A model generated the notes under the pieces. It did not search any database. It worked only from the letters and a program-made list of their open reading frames with translations, and was not told where the DNA came from. Below, in pieces: positions 47,830 through 58,665 of a DNA stretch of 64,000 nt. A program made the translations under genes and the position numbers. The DNA comes from Hirsutella rhossiliensis (Eukaryota > Ascomycota > Sordariomycetes > Hypocreales > Ophiocordycipitaceae). How positions within the stretch are numbered: the stretch's first letter is position 1; each line of letters starts with the position of its first letter. The DNA lies in assembly GCF_020360975.1 (NCBI RefSeq), contig NW_025408673.1, positions 2,356,001 through 2,420,000 of the forward strand. Direction: 5' to 3'.

Positions 47830-48005
47830 TGTAAGGGGCTACGCCCCGATGTGTAGATCTGGCATGGCCAGACTAGTCACGTGCGAGCGCCACGGACACG
47901 ACTCCTAAAGGGAGCGATGTAGACACGTCTCCCCTTTACACTCTTTGTAGCTCAATTTACATCAATTACGCCCAGCACCTGTGCCAACAGTGCTGACCCG
48001 TAACA
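47830..48005 (+). repeat. Left LTR (176 bp)
   Basis: Begins TGTAAGG and ends GTAACA. It contains GTAGCTCAAT at 47947-47956, complementary to the primer-binding site just downstream. Confidence 0.93.
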
Positions 48006-48006
48006 T

Positions 48007-48016
48007 ATTGAGCTAC
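48007..48016 (+). promoter_or_regulatory. Self-priming type primer-binding site
   Basis: ATTGAGCTAC starts one base after the left LTR and is the exact reverse complement of 47947-47956 inside the LTR. This is the arrangement of Tf1-type self-priming. No TGG-starting tRNA-type site is seen here. Confidence 0.6.
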
Positions 48017-48030
48017 CAGTTAACAAAAGA

Positions 48031-48135
48031 CAGGACAGACAGAAGGACAGACAGCAGGACAGACAGCAGGACAGACAGCAGGACAGACAGCAGGACAGAC
48101 AGCAGGACAGTCAGCAGGACAGACAGCAAGACAGG
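48031..48135 (+). repeat. 12-bp tandem repeat in the retrotransposon leader
   Basis: About 8-9 copies of CAGGACAGACAG with few changes, between the primer site and gag. Being a multiple of three it leaves an open frame (Asp-Ser-Arg-Thr repeats) but probably belongs to the leader. Confidence 0.85.
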
Positions 48136-48210
48136 CGATAGGCTAAACGACGAGACGGACGATCGATCGGACGACGAGACGGACGAACAAGATGGAGGAC
48201 AATAGTAGTT

Positions 48211-49382
48211 ATGCAGGGCACCGCGACCGGCGGCGCAACGAGCCGATGGAGGAAGGAGCAAGAGCTCTTGCAGATCTTATCTGGGATCGCGGGAGACGAA
48301 GAACTGCGGAAGATGTTCACCGGGCTAGGCCTAGCAGCGCCACCGTTGACACCCAGCCCGGGGGTGCTCAGTACCCCGGCGATCTTACCCGTCGAACCGA
48401 GGCCGGAAGCAGCCCAGGAAATGGACCGTGGCAAGAAGCGCAAGCCGATGACTTGGCCGAAGTGGAACGGTCAACCCGAGTCCTTCCACTTCTACCTCGA
48501 CCGTCTGGTATTTAAGTACAATACCGACGAAGAGGAGGGCCTAAACGGCAATAACAACGTCGTGTGGTACGAGATCCTGCAGACCTTGCCGGATCAGATG
48601 ATGAGGAGAGTCGAGGGTTTTTGGAGGCAAGAGAGCGCGAAGGGCAACACAGACCCCCGGAAATTCTTCTCGCACCTAGCCCAGACGTTCGGCAGCGTGC
48701 AGCAGACAGAGAGGGCGCAGGACAGGCTGCGCACCTCATTCAACGAGACAGCCAAGAGTTTGGGAAGTTCCTCCTGAATTCGAGGAAACATTGACCAAAG
48801 CGGGCGGCGCGAGCTGGGATAATGCTTCCAAGCTCGCATGGCTGCGGAACTCGATCTCTCCTGCTCTCCGTGAGCAACTAGTCCCGGTTATCATGCCGAA
48901 GGACTACAACGAGTACATCCAACGTCTACACCCGATTGCTTGGGCGTTCGAGCACACCGCGAAGTTTAAGGCGTTGCAGAGGAAGCAGGGCTCCCGCGGG
49001 CAACGTGACCAAGGGCAGGCATCAGGCATCGGCAACATCCAGGTCGCCGGTAACGACAACACCCGGCACCGTCAGCAACGTTACCCGCCGAGCAGAACGC
49101 ACGTGACGCACGCGACCATGACGGCGACGTAATAATGACGGTTACACGCACTCAGGGCAGGGTCAGAGAGGACGGGCGAACGGCCAGGGGTCAAGTGGAA
49201 CGAGCAAGACGGTTCGCTTCCAGCCTAGGTCAGGACGGAAGCAACGGGCGAGGTGGGTATCCGAGGACGAACGGAATAAACGCCGTGACGAGGGTCGTTG
49301 TCTCCGCTGCGGCGACAACACCCATTTCATTGCCGCTTGCCCCTACTCGCCAGGACAGGACCCTAGCCGGTCGAGGGATGTA
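48211..49382 (+). pseudogene. Retrotransposon gag, frameshifted
   Basis: Starts at Met 48211 and reads through a capsid-like region (WPKWNGQPESFHFYLDRL) to about 48770. The frame is then lost by at least one base near 48755-48780 and resumes as LTKAGGASWDNASKLAWL, then LREQLVPVIMP. A CCHC zinc knuckle (CLRCGDNTHFIAAC, about 49296-49340) closes Gag in another frame. Family: retrotransposon Gag of Tf1/sushi-like chromoviruses. Confidence 0.8.
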
Positions 49383-49558
49383 AAAGTCCGCACCGCTAGG
49401 ATCATGCCCTTGCTGGAAGATGATGGTAACGACTCTAGTGAGGAAGAGTCAGGACTTAGCGAGACCCCATCCCTCTCGGAAATGCGTAGCCTCGAAACAA
49501 AGACGGGTCTCGAGGCCAAAGAACGGAGCAGTGGCAAAGAAGAGAGTTCTCAGGAAAA

Positions 49559-52500
49559 ATGGAAGTTGGTCCTACAATAATTCGAAGCATTATCAATAGG
49601 ACCAATCTCTTCTCCTCACTCGTAGACGAGGGATGCCAGTGCTACGCCGCGGTTGACGAAGAAGTCGTCGAAAAGTTGGAAGTTCCTATAGTGGAAATAG
49701 CACCGCGAGCTATTACAGGAGCATCAGGGGCAATGGAAGGAGCAACGATTAGGGGCCTCGTATGGCTATCAATGGAGGTCAACGGCCACATACAGACGAT
49801 CTGTGCCTACGTGGTGCCCCGATTGGAATTCCCCCTAATCCTAGGAAAACCCTGGTTATGCCACACAAAGTCGTACTCAGTGCCCCACGAGAAACGACTA
49901 TGGCATGAACCTACACAAGACTGGGTAGATCACCTCGGGAAGGAGAATATTCTGCGAAAGCCAAGGAGTTCGAAGAAGCAAAGCACGTACTAGCCAGTAC
50001 CTTTGTGGGTTACTTTGAAAGGATCCGCAAGCAGGAAGGAAGAGAGGCAGCTGCCACGGCGATTTTCGCTATCAGCATGAAGGATATCGAAAGGGCGTTA
50101 TCACCAAAGAAACCCATGTCAGAAGCAGAGCTACGCCGAACGATACCCCAGCGGTTCCACGATTTACTGCCTCTATTTATGAAGAAGGAAGCTGATAAGC
50201 TGAATCCTCATAAGCCAGGCATAGACCACGAAATCAGAATCAAGGAGGACCCGAATGGCCAGCAGTTACCACTACCGTATGGAGCACTATACGGTATGTC
50301 ACGAGAGGAACTCCTGGTTCTTAAGAAGACTCTACGAGACCTAGTGGATAAAGGATTTATCCGTGCAAGCAGTTCAGAAGCAGCAGCTCCAGTCCTGTTT
50401 GTGAGGAAACCAGGTGGCGGGCTGCGATTCTGTTGTGACTACAGAGCGTTGAACGCAATCACTAAGTCGGACCGTTACCCCTTCCTCTAATAGGGGACAC
50501 TTCGCAACCTAAAAGATGCGAAGTGGTTCACTAAGGTCGACGTGGTACAAGCGTTCCATAAAGTACGGGTTGCAGAAGGAGACGAGTGGAAGACAGCGTT
50601 CCGCACCCGGTACGGTCTCTTCGAATGGATGGTTACCCCGTTCGGGCTAAGTGGCGCGCCAGCAACCTTCCAGCGGTATATTAACGGTATCCTACGAGAC
50701 TACCTCGACGAGTTCGCCTCTGCTTATATGGACGATATACTTATCTATTCGAGCGGGAGCAGAGAAGACCATTTCCGGAAGGTACGGTTAGTTTTAGAAC
50801 GCCTCGCCGAGCATGGACTACACCTAGACCCGGAGAAATGCGAATTTGGAGTCAAGCGGATTAAGTACCTAGGATTCATTATTCACGCAGGAATTGGCAT
50901 TCAGGCAGATCCCGACAAGATACGAGCAATAGTCGAGTGGGCAGTCCCGTTACCCAGAAGGGGTGCGCAGTTTTCTAGGATTCGTTAACTACTACCGGAT
51001 ATTTATACCGCAAGCCTCGGAAATAACTGCACCCTAACAGCACTAACAGGAAAGGGGACTAAGTTCAAGTGGACGGACGAGCACGATATGGCGTTCCAGA
51101 CACTAAAGACGCTATTTACGAACGCCCTATTCTTACTCAATGGGATTTCGAGAGGCCAACCTTCGTAGAAGCAGACTGTAGCGGCTGGGCGCTTGGGGCA
51201 CACTTACGCAGGAAGTCGACGGACAACGCAAGCCAGTAGCGTTCCACTCGCAGAAGCTATCACCGGCTGAGCGCAACTACCCAATCCATGATAAGGAAAT
51301 GCTCGCTATTATTCGTTGTCTCGAACAATGGTCAGCCGAGCTACGAAGCTGTGATAACTTCGTTATCCTTACCGACCATAAGAACCTCGAGTATTTCATG
51401 ACGCGCCAACAGCTCTCGGAAAGGCAGGCACGTTGGGCTGAATATCTCTCGCGTTTTAACTTCCAGCTCCAGTACCGTCCGGGACGGAAGCAGTGGTGCC
51501 AGACGCGCTCTCTCGCCGCGAACAGGACCGACCAAACGAAGCGGATCACGAAGCACGAGATATGCAGCTTATTCCAGAAGCAGCCCTACGTACCTACGTC
51601 GGAGTAACGTCGACTCAAGCGGGAGAAGGCGAAGAAGAACACACGGTTTTCCACGACCCAGAGCTACAACAATTATGGCAGCAAACGGCAAACCAGGATC
51701 CAGTCTTTACAAGCGTTTATAACGCGGTACGAAACGGATCTCGGTCCCTCGACCCCAAGCTTAAGCTGAAGGTACAAGTCGCCGAGTGCTTTATTGATCC
51801 TCGGGGGCACCTACGACTACGTGGCCGCTTATGGGTGCCAGGCGCACCGATCACGACAGAAGCAGCAGCCAAGGCAGCACCGCTAGAGCAGGAGTCGCTA
51901 AACGAATTACAGGGCTCCTTAATCCAGAAGGTTCATGACTCCCATGTAGTAGGCCACCCGGGACGGAAGGGACGATAGAAGCCGTATCCAGGGACTTCTA
52001 CTGGCCGCTAATGCAACAGCATATCCGACGTTTCTTGCGTAACTGCGATGTCTGCGGCCGTACGAAGATATGGCGCGAGCATAAAGGGTCTACTTAGACC
52101 GCTACCCGTACCGGACCGCTTCTTCCGCCAGATACAGATGGACTTTATTACGGACCTCCCCTTGCGAACGGTAACCGCTGCCTCTGGGTTATCAAGGACC
52201 GGCTAAGTAAGGAAGTTATACTCGAACCGATGCCAACGATGGAAGCGGAAGCATGTGCAGAGCGTTTTCTATGGTGCTTCGCCCGCTACCACTGGTGGCC
52301 CGACGCTATAACGAGCGATAGGGGCTCGAATTGGGTAGGCCGCTTTTGGAGGCACATGTGCAAGTTACTGGGGATCGACCAGCAGCTAAGCACGGCGTAC
52401 CACCCCCAAACCGACGGAGGCCCTGAGAGGATGAACCAAGAAGTACAGGCATACCTCCGCGCCGTGATTAACCAGAACCAGAACGACTGGGATAAGTGGG

Positions 52501-53407
52501 TTCCCGCGGCTCAGATGGCGTTAAACGGTCGGGTCAATACCTCTATAGGGATGTCCCCATTCTTCGCTATACACGGCTATGAGCCGAAGTCACCAGTTCC
52601 CCTCGTTACGGAAGCATATGCGGAAGAGTATCCTCAGCATTCGCCAGAAACCAGGGCAAAGAAATTTGTTACCAAACTACAACAGATTACGGACCTCTGC
52701 CAAGCATCAATGGCGACAGCTACGCAGCAACAAGAACGCTTCGCTAACAGACGACGGAACGCGGCAGAACGCTTCGAAGTAGGCGATAAGGTTTGGCTTG
52801 ACTTACGGAACTACGCGTCAGAGCGACCTAAGAAGAAGTTCGACTGGCTGCACGCTAAGTATACGATAAGCAAGGTACTCGACCCGTACACGGTTGAACT
52901 AGCAGACCTCCCGAGGGGCTGCTATAATAGGTTCCACGTCGACCAACTCCGGAGAGCGGGGACGGACCCAATGCCTGGTCAGCAACGCACAGACGCTCAA
53001 CCCCCATCTATCCAAGTAGACGGGAGGCTCACCAAGTAGTAGAGGAAATACTATGCGCTAGGTGGAAGAGAACCGGCCGCGGCCGTAGGCGGGAAGTCCT
53101 TGTACGCTGGCAAGGTTGGCAAGACCCGACCTGGACCTCTTTAGACAATATGCAACAGACAGCGGCCTTGGATAAGTACGAACAGAGATACGGCCCGGCT
53201 CTCGAAAACGATGGACCATACCAGCACCGACGAGTGGCAACGGAAGCACAGCCGGCCCAAATCCAGGGGCAAGTCGAAGGAATACAACCACAGCTGCAGA
53301 TACAGGGCAAGAGAATACGCGGACCACTACGGGCTAGGACTAATGGCGACGCCCCGTCGATAGTAACGGCACCAGACCCTATAGACGACGGCCTACGATC
53401 GTTGTAG
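49559..53407 (+). pseudogene. Retrotransposon pol (PR-RT-RH-IN-chromodomain), frameshifted
   Basis: Protease region at 49559-49993: LVDEGCQCYAAV in place of the usual D-S/T-G. Reverse transcriptase at about 50005-50988: FVRKPGGGLRFCCDYRALN, TPFGLSGAPATFQRYIN, YMDDILIYSS; broken near 50486-50510 (TAA TAG in frame) and near 50960. RNase H at about 51060-51500: DHKNLEYFM; at least two breaks near 51120-51250 and one near 51490. Integrase at about 51900-53039: HxxxH and CDVC finger, MDFITDLP, SDRGSNW and GGPERMNQE giving the D-D-E triad; broken near 51975 and 52100. Chromodomain at about 53040-53190: EEILCARW, VLVRWQGWQDPTWTSLDNM. The breaks are single-base and scattered, so catalytic motifs stay legible. 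Confidence 0.88.
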
Positions 53408-53440
53408 GGGACCAGGAACAGGAAAAGGGCACCAGCGCCA

Positions 53441-53454
53441 GAGAGGAGTAGGGG
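53441..53454 (+). promoter_or_regulatory. Polypurine tract of the retrotransposon
   Basis: GAGAGGAGTAGGGG, one pyrimidine only, four bases before the right LTR. It is the likely plus-strand primer. Confidence 0.6.
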
Positions 53455-53458
53455 CTAA

Positions 53459-53634
53459 TGTGAGGGCTACGCCCCGATGTGTAGATCTGGCATGGCCAGA
53501 CTAGTCACGTGCGAGCGCCACGGACACGACTCCTAAAGGGAGCGATGTAGACACGTCTCCCCTTTACACTCTTTGTAGCTCAATTTACATCAATTACGCC
53601 CAGCACCTGTGCCAACAGTGCTGACCCCGTAACA
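53459..53634 (+). repeat. Right LTR (176 bp)
   Basis: Begins TGTGAGG and ends GTAACA. It differs from the left copy near the first ten bases (one substitution, one missing G) and by one extra C near the 3' end. Confidence 0.93.
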
Positions 53635-53639
53635 ACTGG

Positions 53640-55120
53640 GTGGAAGCTACGCCGAAACCCGCGGACGTAGCGAGAGCGATATGCGATGCCGTTGTAAGAA
53701 GCCTGGTTCCTGCATTTCCTTTGCTCATATACCACGCCGTACGGCGAACTCCCACGTATGTAAAATGATCATGATCATGTTATACAGATTAATGTAGAAA
53801 GCGCTGCTGGGCCCACCGAGTTAGACCGGAGGTGCCGCCTTTTTTGGCGGGCCAGACGGTAAGCAGTAAAGGCCCTCTAAAGTATGAGTACCGCGTAGGG
53901 GTAACTAAGTGGCCGGGTAGAGGCCCGCACCCCGAGACGCAACCTGGACGGAAGGACGTTAACCAGATGCGCCTTCCGTTCCCGCCAACCTCAGGCTCTT
54001 TGTTTCGTCCTCTTCTATCTCGAAAGCTAAACACGAAGAGTCTGTTTCCTGGTGCTTTTAAAATATATATATATTGGCCCTAGGTAGCCTAAAAGATGGC
54101 GTTAGAAACCAGCCCCTCCGCCTCAACTTATCCAGTCTTTTGCTTAACTCTCCTATAGTTTTCCCCTGCATCTGAAGCTCCGCTTGTCTGCCCGCCGCGT
54201 TTCGCTTATTGGAGCCGAATATAGCACCGCTCGTTGCTTCCCAACGTCGAAGTGATATATACTCCGCCTATTGTGCGATTTCCTTCAGAGATTTACCTAA
54301 CGGGAGAACGAAAGGCGGACGATCAACAGGCCGAAGCCCCTCAGTGGCGAATGAGTATAGACCTCTATAAGCAGCTACAGAACGTACGCTTTGGGACTAA
54401 GATTAATATCGTATATATCCAAAGGAAATAAAAGATACACAGACCGGGGCTAAAAGGGCTGTCGAGCCGAGACGAACCGTGGCCGAGGGAGCACTAGGTT
54501 GTAGAAGTTGCTGACCCCGGGGAAGCTGCTAGCTCGTGAAAGCTGCTAGGAGCATTTAATCTTCGGGGAAAAAAAGGGGGGGCTAGAAAGGAAGCTGGGG
54601 AAAGGCCGAAAAAGAGAGAAGCTGGAAAAAACCCGTTATCTGCTGGCGTGGCCATAGCCCTCCTCCACAGGCAAGAACAGACGTCCTCGGACTTTATAAA
54701 GAGGCTCGGAAAAGAAGGATAGGTGCGGTAGCATCGGCGTAGTTCGTAAAAGACCAGTGCTTTCGAGAGAATCAGAAGTCTTTCGCGCCCTAGAGACCGA
54801 TTTTGACGATTCTGAGACGTCTCCCTAGGAGACACCTTTTCTGCTGGCTAGGAAAGCAAGCAGAAAGGAACTCCTAGGAGGAAAGAAGAGAAGGAACATG
54901 CTAAAAGAAAGAAAGCCAAAAGAGAGGAGAAGGAGGAAGAAAAAAGGAAAGAAGGCTCTATTATTTATCGATGTTTTGCTACAAAGAGGAGGAGGATCCC
55001 TTATTTATAAGGAAGAGCTGCGCGGGCTGGGGTGTGTTCCCTAGGGTGCTGCTTGTCTCCGCCAAAATGCTCTCGAACATCTATTTAAAGAATAACCGTG
55101 TCCGGTGAAAATAGATTGTT
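53640..55120. other. Gene-free stretch, 1.5 kb, with a purine-rich tract
   Basis: Short frames only. Bases 54540-54640 and 54850-54955 are strongly purine-rich on the plus strand (Lys/Glu/Arg-coding if translated), which can be the remnant of a charged C-terminus of a transposase; this is a guess. A 65-aa frame at 54234-54431 is not recognisable. Confidence 0.4.
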
Positions 55121-57273
55121 TCATACTATCTCGAGCATATATATACCTCTTTCATCACAGGAAATATACTCCATCCAAGGCTCATCCGCTATCCTACCCA
55201 ATTCTCCGAAGTCTTTTCCATCAATACCCAAGCTTCCAAAGGACCCGTACATTACTCCAGTCCTGTAAAATTGGCCCCTTGCGTTGCCTGTGCTCCGCAG
55301 CAAGAGGAAGACAATCAGACCGGGCTGATCCTCCCTAGTGTCAATCACAATCGGCAGGGCGTGTACGAGTATTTCATCAGTTGTAGCCTTTTCGTCGAAA
55401 TAAATGTGATGAGGTAAACCCCCTTGGATCCACTGACCATTGGCGAAAATTTTACATTGGTCTATGTCGTTCTGTTGTCCAGGTTTCTCCTCTTCGGGCG
55501 TTAACCGCATTGTAGCCAGAAAACCGGACACACGAAGAAATCCGCCCAGAATTTCTCCCGTAGGATCTTTTGTTCGCATGTCAATATGACAGTCTACAAT
55601 GGTGATGGCCGACTTCCATCTGTTATCGTCCTCCTGAAAGCGACTCAAGACGATACTGCCGTCCATGCTAGCCCAAGACCATGTTGGCGCACGGTATGAG
55701 AGCGGCGGATATCGCGGCTCTGAACTACTGTTGTGACTTGTCCATAATAGTTGGTATTCGAGTTGGTGTCGCCAGAGCCCCGCGCAGTAGTCGATGTTGA
55801 AGGCTCGCTGAATGAGTTTTGCAATTGCAGATATTGCGATAAGCTTGTCGCTCGCATACGTGAGACCACATGATGTATAGACTCGTATGATTTCCCTCCA
55901 CATTTCCCATAAAAGAGAAATGGGGTTTCCATTGTCGACGGTGTTGACTATGTTGACTGTGTTGATTGTGAATCTAGACGATTTCCGGAGGACGCTCCAG
56001 ATAATGTCTCTGGCTATCCAGTGCTGGTCCAAGCCTTGTGGCAGGCCACTCGGGTATGTTTCGCACGCATCTAACTCGAAGCACTCCCAGAACATCTCAT
56101 TTCCACAAAAATGCAAGACTCTCGGTGCCAACAGAAACTCTTGCACAACCCATGCCCGCTTCATTAGAGGCATGTTCTTGAAGGCTTTCACTCGATACTG
56201 ACGATCTGATACGGAATATCGACCCTCCGGGAACTCTGTCCCCTCCAGCTGAACAACGAAAGGCTGAAGTGATCGCCCCTTTGTACCTGGCAAGAAACCA
56301 GCATTAGTATTTTCCGATGACGTTGCCGCGATATTGAGCAGAGCGCCGCCATAAATATCCGCCATCTTGGGCGCTTCATTCTGCCAGTCTCTCTTCGAGT
56401 CTTGGGCAATACATAGGGAATCGATCCAGATGAGTGGAATTCCCATCTTACGGGCCACCACAATGGCATCATGAAAGGTTTTACCCAAACCGGGTATTGG
56501 AATGCCATTTTCAAGGCTTTCTTTTGTCTCCGTCGTGAGCCTCAACGCGTGCGTTCCCCCCCAGCAATGGCTCAGGGTCGTGTATTGGAGGTTGGGTTCT
56601 AATACTGTGGTGTCTTGCACAAGGCGGATTTTGTTGGAGGTAGGTTTATCGATCTCCATGAGTCGAGTAGGGTACTGCTTTATCGATACTGTGTGTGATT
56701 GTTGACATATTTCGTGATGATCCAGGCAATATTTAAGCCATCTCTCAGCATGGTCTAAGGTGAAGGAGGAGTGTGATAGGACAGAGCACCCAACTTTGTT
56801 TAAACAAAGATCGCTCTCTAGACTCCGGCTGTAGAGGACTGTTCTCTTTATTAGTTAAACATTTGATCGGGGATACATGTAGGAGAGCGGATACTTTTCA
56901 ATGGTTGAAGGCAAAAAGTGTGCGCTGGCCCACCATGCTCTAAGCCGTTCTTGTCGGCAATCATTGTTAATTCCAACATTCCTGGAGACGTACGGACATG
57001 TTCTATACTGTATTTCGAAACCGGGTATATAGATTTCTCTTCCTCGTCAGAACTGATGGGAGTCCCGCCTTCTTTTGGTGGACAGCGATAACCTAGTATG
57101 TCGCGCCACACGACATTGCATATGAAGCACTGATCGACAACGGATTGCTGAACTCCGGCCAGCGTCTTATGGTGGTGTCGTAGCCTGTCCCTTTCAGAAG
57201 GTGGGGGGTGACGAAAAATTCGTTCGCAAGTCTGGCAAAGGCGATGCATTTTGCGCAAGTTGTGAAAAAGCAA
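55121..57273 (-). CDS. HET-domain protein (heterokaryon incompatibility type)
   Basis: Two exons: 57273..56895 and 56838..55121 (698 aa). The 56-nt intron (GTATCC, TAACTAAT branch, ACAG) was chosen because it joins LQPLK to ILYSRSLES in frame, the usual linker before HET domains. Met at 57252 (MHRLCQTC) is an alternative start. The N-terminus has a Cys pair (CQTC) plus CFIC, often seen before HET. The HET domain spans about residues 214-360: LSHCWGG, IPLIWIDSLCIAQDS, DWQNEAPKMADIYGGALLNIAATSS by boundaries, and later RAWVVQEFLLAPRVLHF. The C-terminal half carries PTWSWASMDG, typical of HET proteins. HET domains trigger cell death after fusion of unlike strains (family knowledge). The frame is intact. 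It lies next to repeats, as many het genes do. Confidence 0.9.
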
Positions 57274-58413
57274 GGCCCTCGGGGGTCTATACTTAGGGTG
57301 CTAGGGAGTTTAATCACGACCTCACGTCTTTCCGAACCAGGTCCGCTTTGGCCTCCAGTCGGTCGCGAATGAAATCAAGCCCTACTGTGTTAAAATGTGT
57401 TAGAAATCGGTCGAGGCCACTGTTCCAGACACCGGCTAAGCCCCGCTATCCGGGCATAGCCGCTCTACTAGTAACAAGGATTAACCGACAATGGGACGGA
57501 AGAACGTTAGTCCTAAATACGAGGTTGTGAGGTGGGGGCTACAGAGGATTCGTACTAGGGGGCCAAAAAGTCGGCCAATCCCCGTGACAATTCCACAGTC
57601 ACCGGGGGTCGTTGACCTGTTATACCAATTTTTTTTATACGTTGCTGATCATCATTGAAAGGAACTTGATACTATAATGTCAGGACGCTCTCTGGTCCCG
57701 CGTCACCTGAAGAAACCAGCGCATTCAGGTGGAACACCTATGGCCGGTTTGGATCTTTTAGGGACATGCATACTTAATGGACTTACAGAACCGAAGGGGT
57801 TTACATAAATATACGTCAACTCGGGGTTCCGCGAGTTGCTATGGTTCAACATGAATTTACGTGGCCGGTACTATTGCTAGCACATCCGCTAATATACGTT
57901 ACGTTAAGCATGCACTCAATTGCTTTCAGCCGAGGCACTGCTATTACCTGCAAATGAGGATTTAAGTTCCTCATCCAATGCTTCTTCTTGGGCTCAACGA
58001 CACCGCATGCCCCGCTGAATGTGCTCCATGGGTACATGTAGCCAGGATGGTGGAAGTAAGGTTGAAAGACATCTTTGTTTCGGAATCAAAGTTTCAGGTA
58101 CACGGGGTAGAAGCTGCGGAGTTCACTTTGTAGAACTGGCTGTGGGCCTCTCTAACTCCAATGATTGAAGCCATCACGAAGAAAGCTCTGAACTTGGTTT
58201 GGGTCTCTCTTCTCGTTCCTGAGCAAAGCTCGCGTGGCGTACACGAATGGGGACGGCGTGTAAGTGCCCGGCTAAGGAACGTTCCTTACAGACAAGGCTC
58301 ACAAGACTGGAAGTGGAAAGCATTCAGCGTGAGAAATAGCCAGAGAGTATGTGATCTTCGGGGGTCTAGATATGTATATTTACTCTTGGTCAGAGTCTTT
58401 AGACCCTCAATGG

Positions 58414-58490
58414 TGTTGCATGCTCGAGACTCGAACTCGAAGCAGCATGAGACTTACTCAGCCACAAGCGCTAGATCAGCCACAGCCAGC
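58414..58490 (-). other. tRNA-like relic or SINE-type Pol III promoter
   Basis: On the minus strand a perfect T-arm, TCGAG-TTCGAGT-CTCGA (58440..58424), is also a B-box match. Upstream are two copies of TGTGGCTGA, 18 bp apart (58484..58476 and 58466..58458), either of which could serve as an A-box. No 7-bp acceptor stem pairs with the sequence after the T-arm, so this is not a functional tRNA as read. Confidence 0.3.
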
Positions 58491-58533
58491 GTAGCCACAA
58501 TCCACACTGCCCTCAGCTCCGAGCGTCTTCGCG

Positions 58534-58539
58534 ACGCGT
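58534..58539 (+). promoter_or_regulatory. MluI cell-cycle box (ACGCGT) upstream of the ATRIP gene
   Basis: ACGCGT in the context GCGACGCGTCGCC (palindromic extension), about 127 bp before the start codon. Same caution as for the MRC1 box: the hexamer is not rare in this window. Confidence 0.4.
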
Positions 58540-58665
58540 CGCCAAACGTAAATCATCATTATGGCCAGCTTCTCCATGGTCGACCAGCAGCACACTGAGA
58601 GACTCCCATGGAACAGTCACCGGCAACGCCTCCCGATGCCGTCGCTGCATTGACAGACGGGAGCA

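Larger units (their letters stand above)
47825..53639 (+). mobile_element. Ty3/Gypsy LTR retrotransposon, chromovirus type, complete but frameshifted
   Basis: The element is 47830-53634 (5.8 kb) flanked by the 5-bp duplication ACTGG (47825-47829 and 53635-53639). The two LTRs are each 176 bp and differ at about three positions. Order: LTR, primer site, 12-bp tandem repeat leader, Gag with CCHC knuckle, protease, reverse transcriptase (YMDDIL), RNase H, integrase (zinc finger, D-D-E core) and a C-terminal chromodomain, then a purine tract and LTR. Integrase after RNase H places it in Ty3/Gypsy; the chromodomain makes it a chromovirus. Several single-base frame breaks interrupt gag and pol, so this copy cannot make a full polyprotein. 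GC content and codon use are not RIP-like. Confidence 0.92.
57274..58665. other. Gene-free stretch, 1.4 kb, upstream of HET and ATRIP genes
   Basis: Divergent upstream region. It holds a tRNA-like Pol III motif cluster (58414-58490) and a MluI box before ATRIP, listed separately. A TGTTA...TAACA pair at 57398-57476 is too short to be an LTR. Confidence 0.45.

Noticed and set aside
57398..57476. TGTTA...TAACA pair resembling LTR ends
   Set aside because: Only 79 bp, flanks show no target duplication, no partner LTR.
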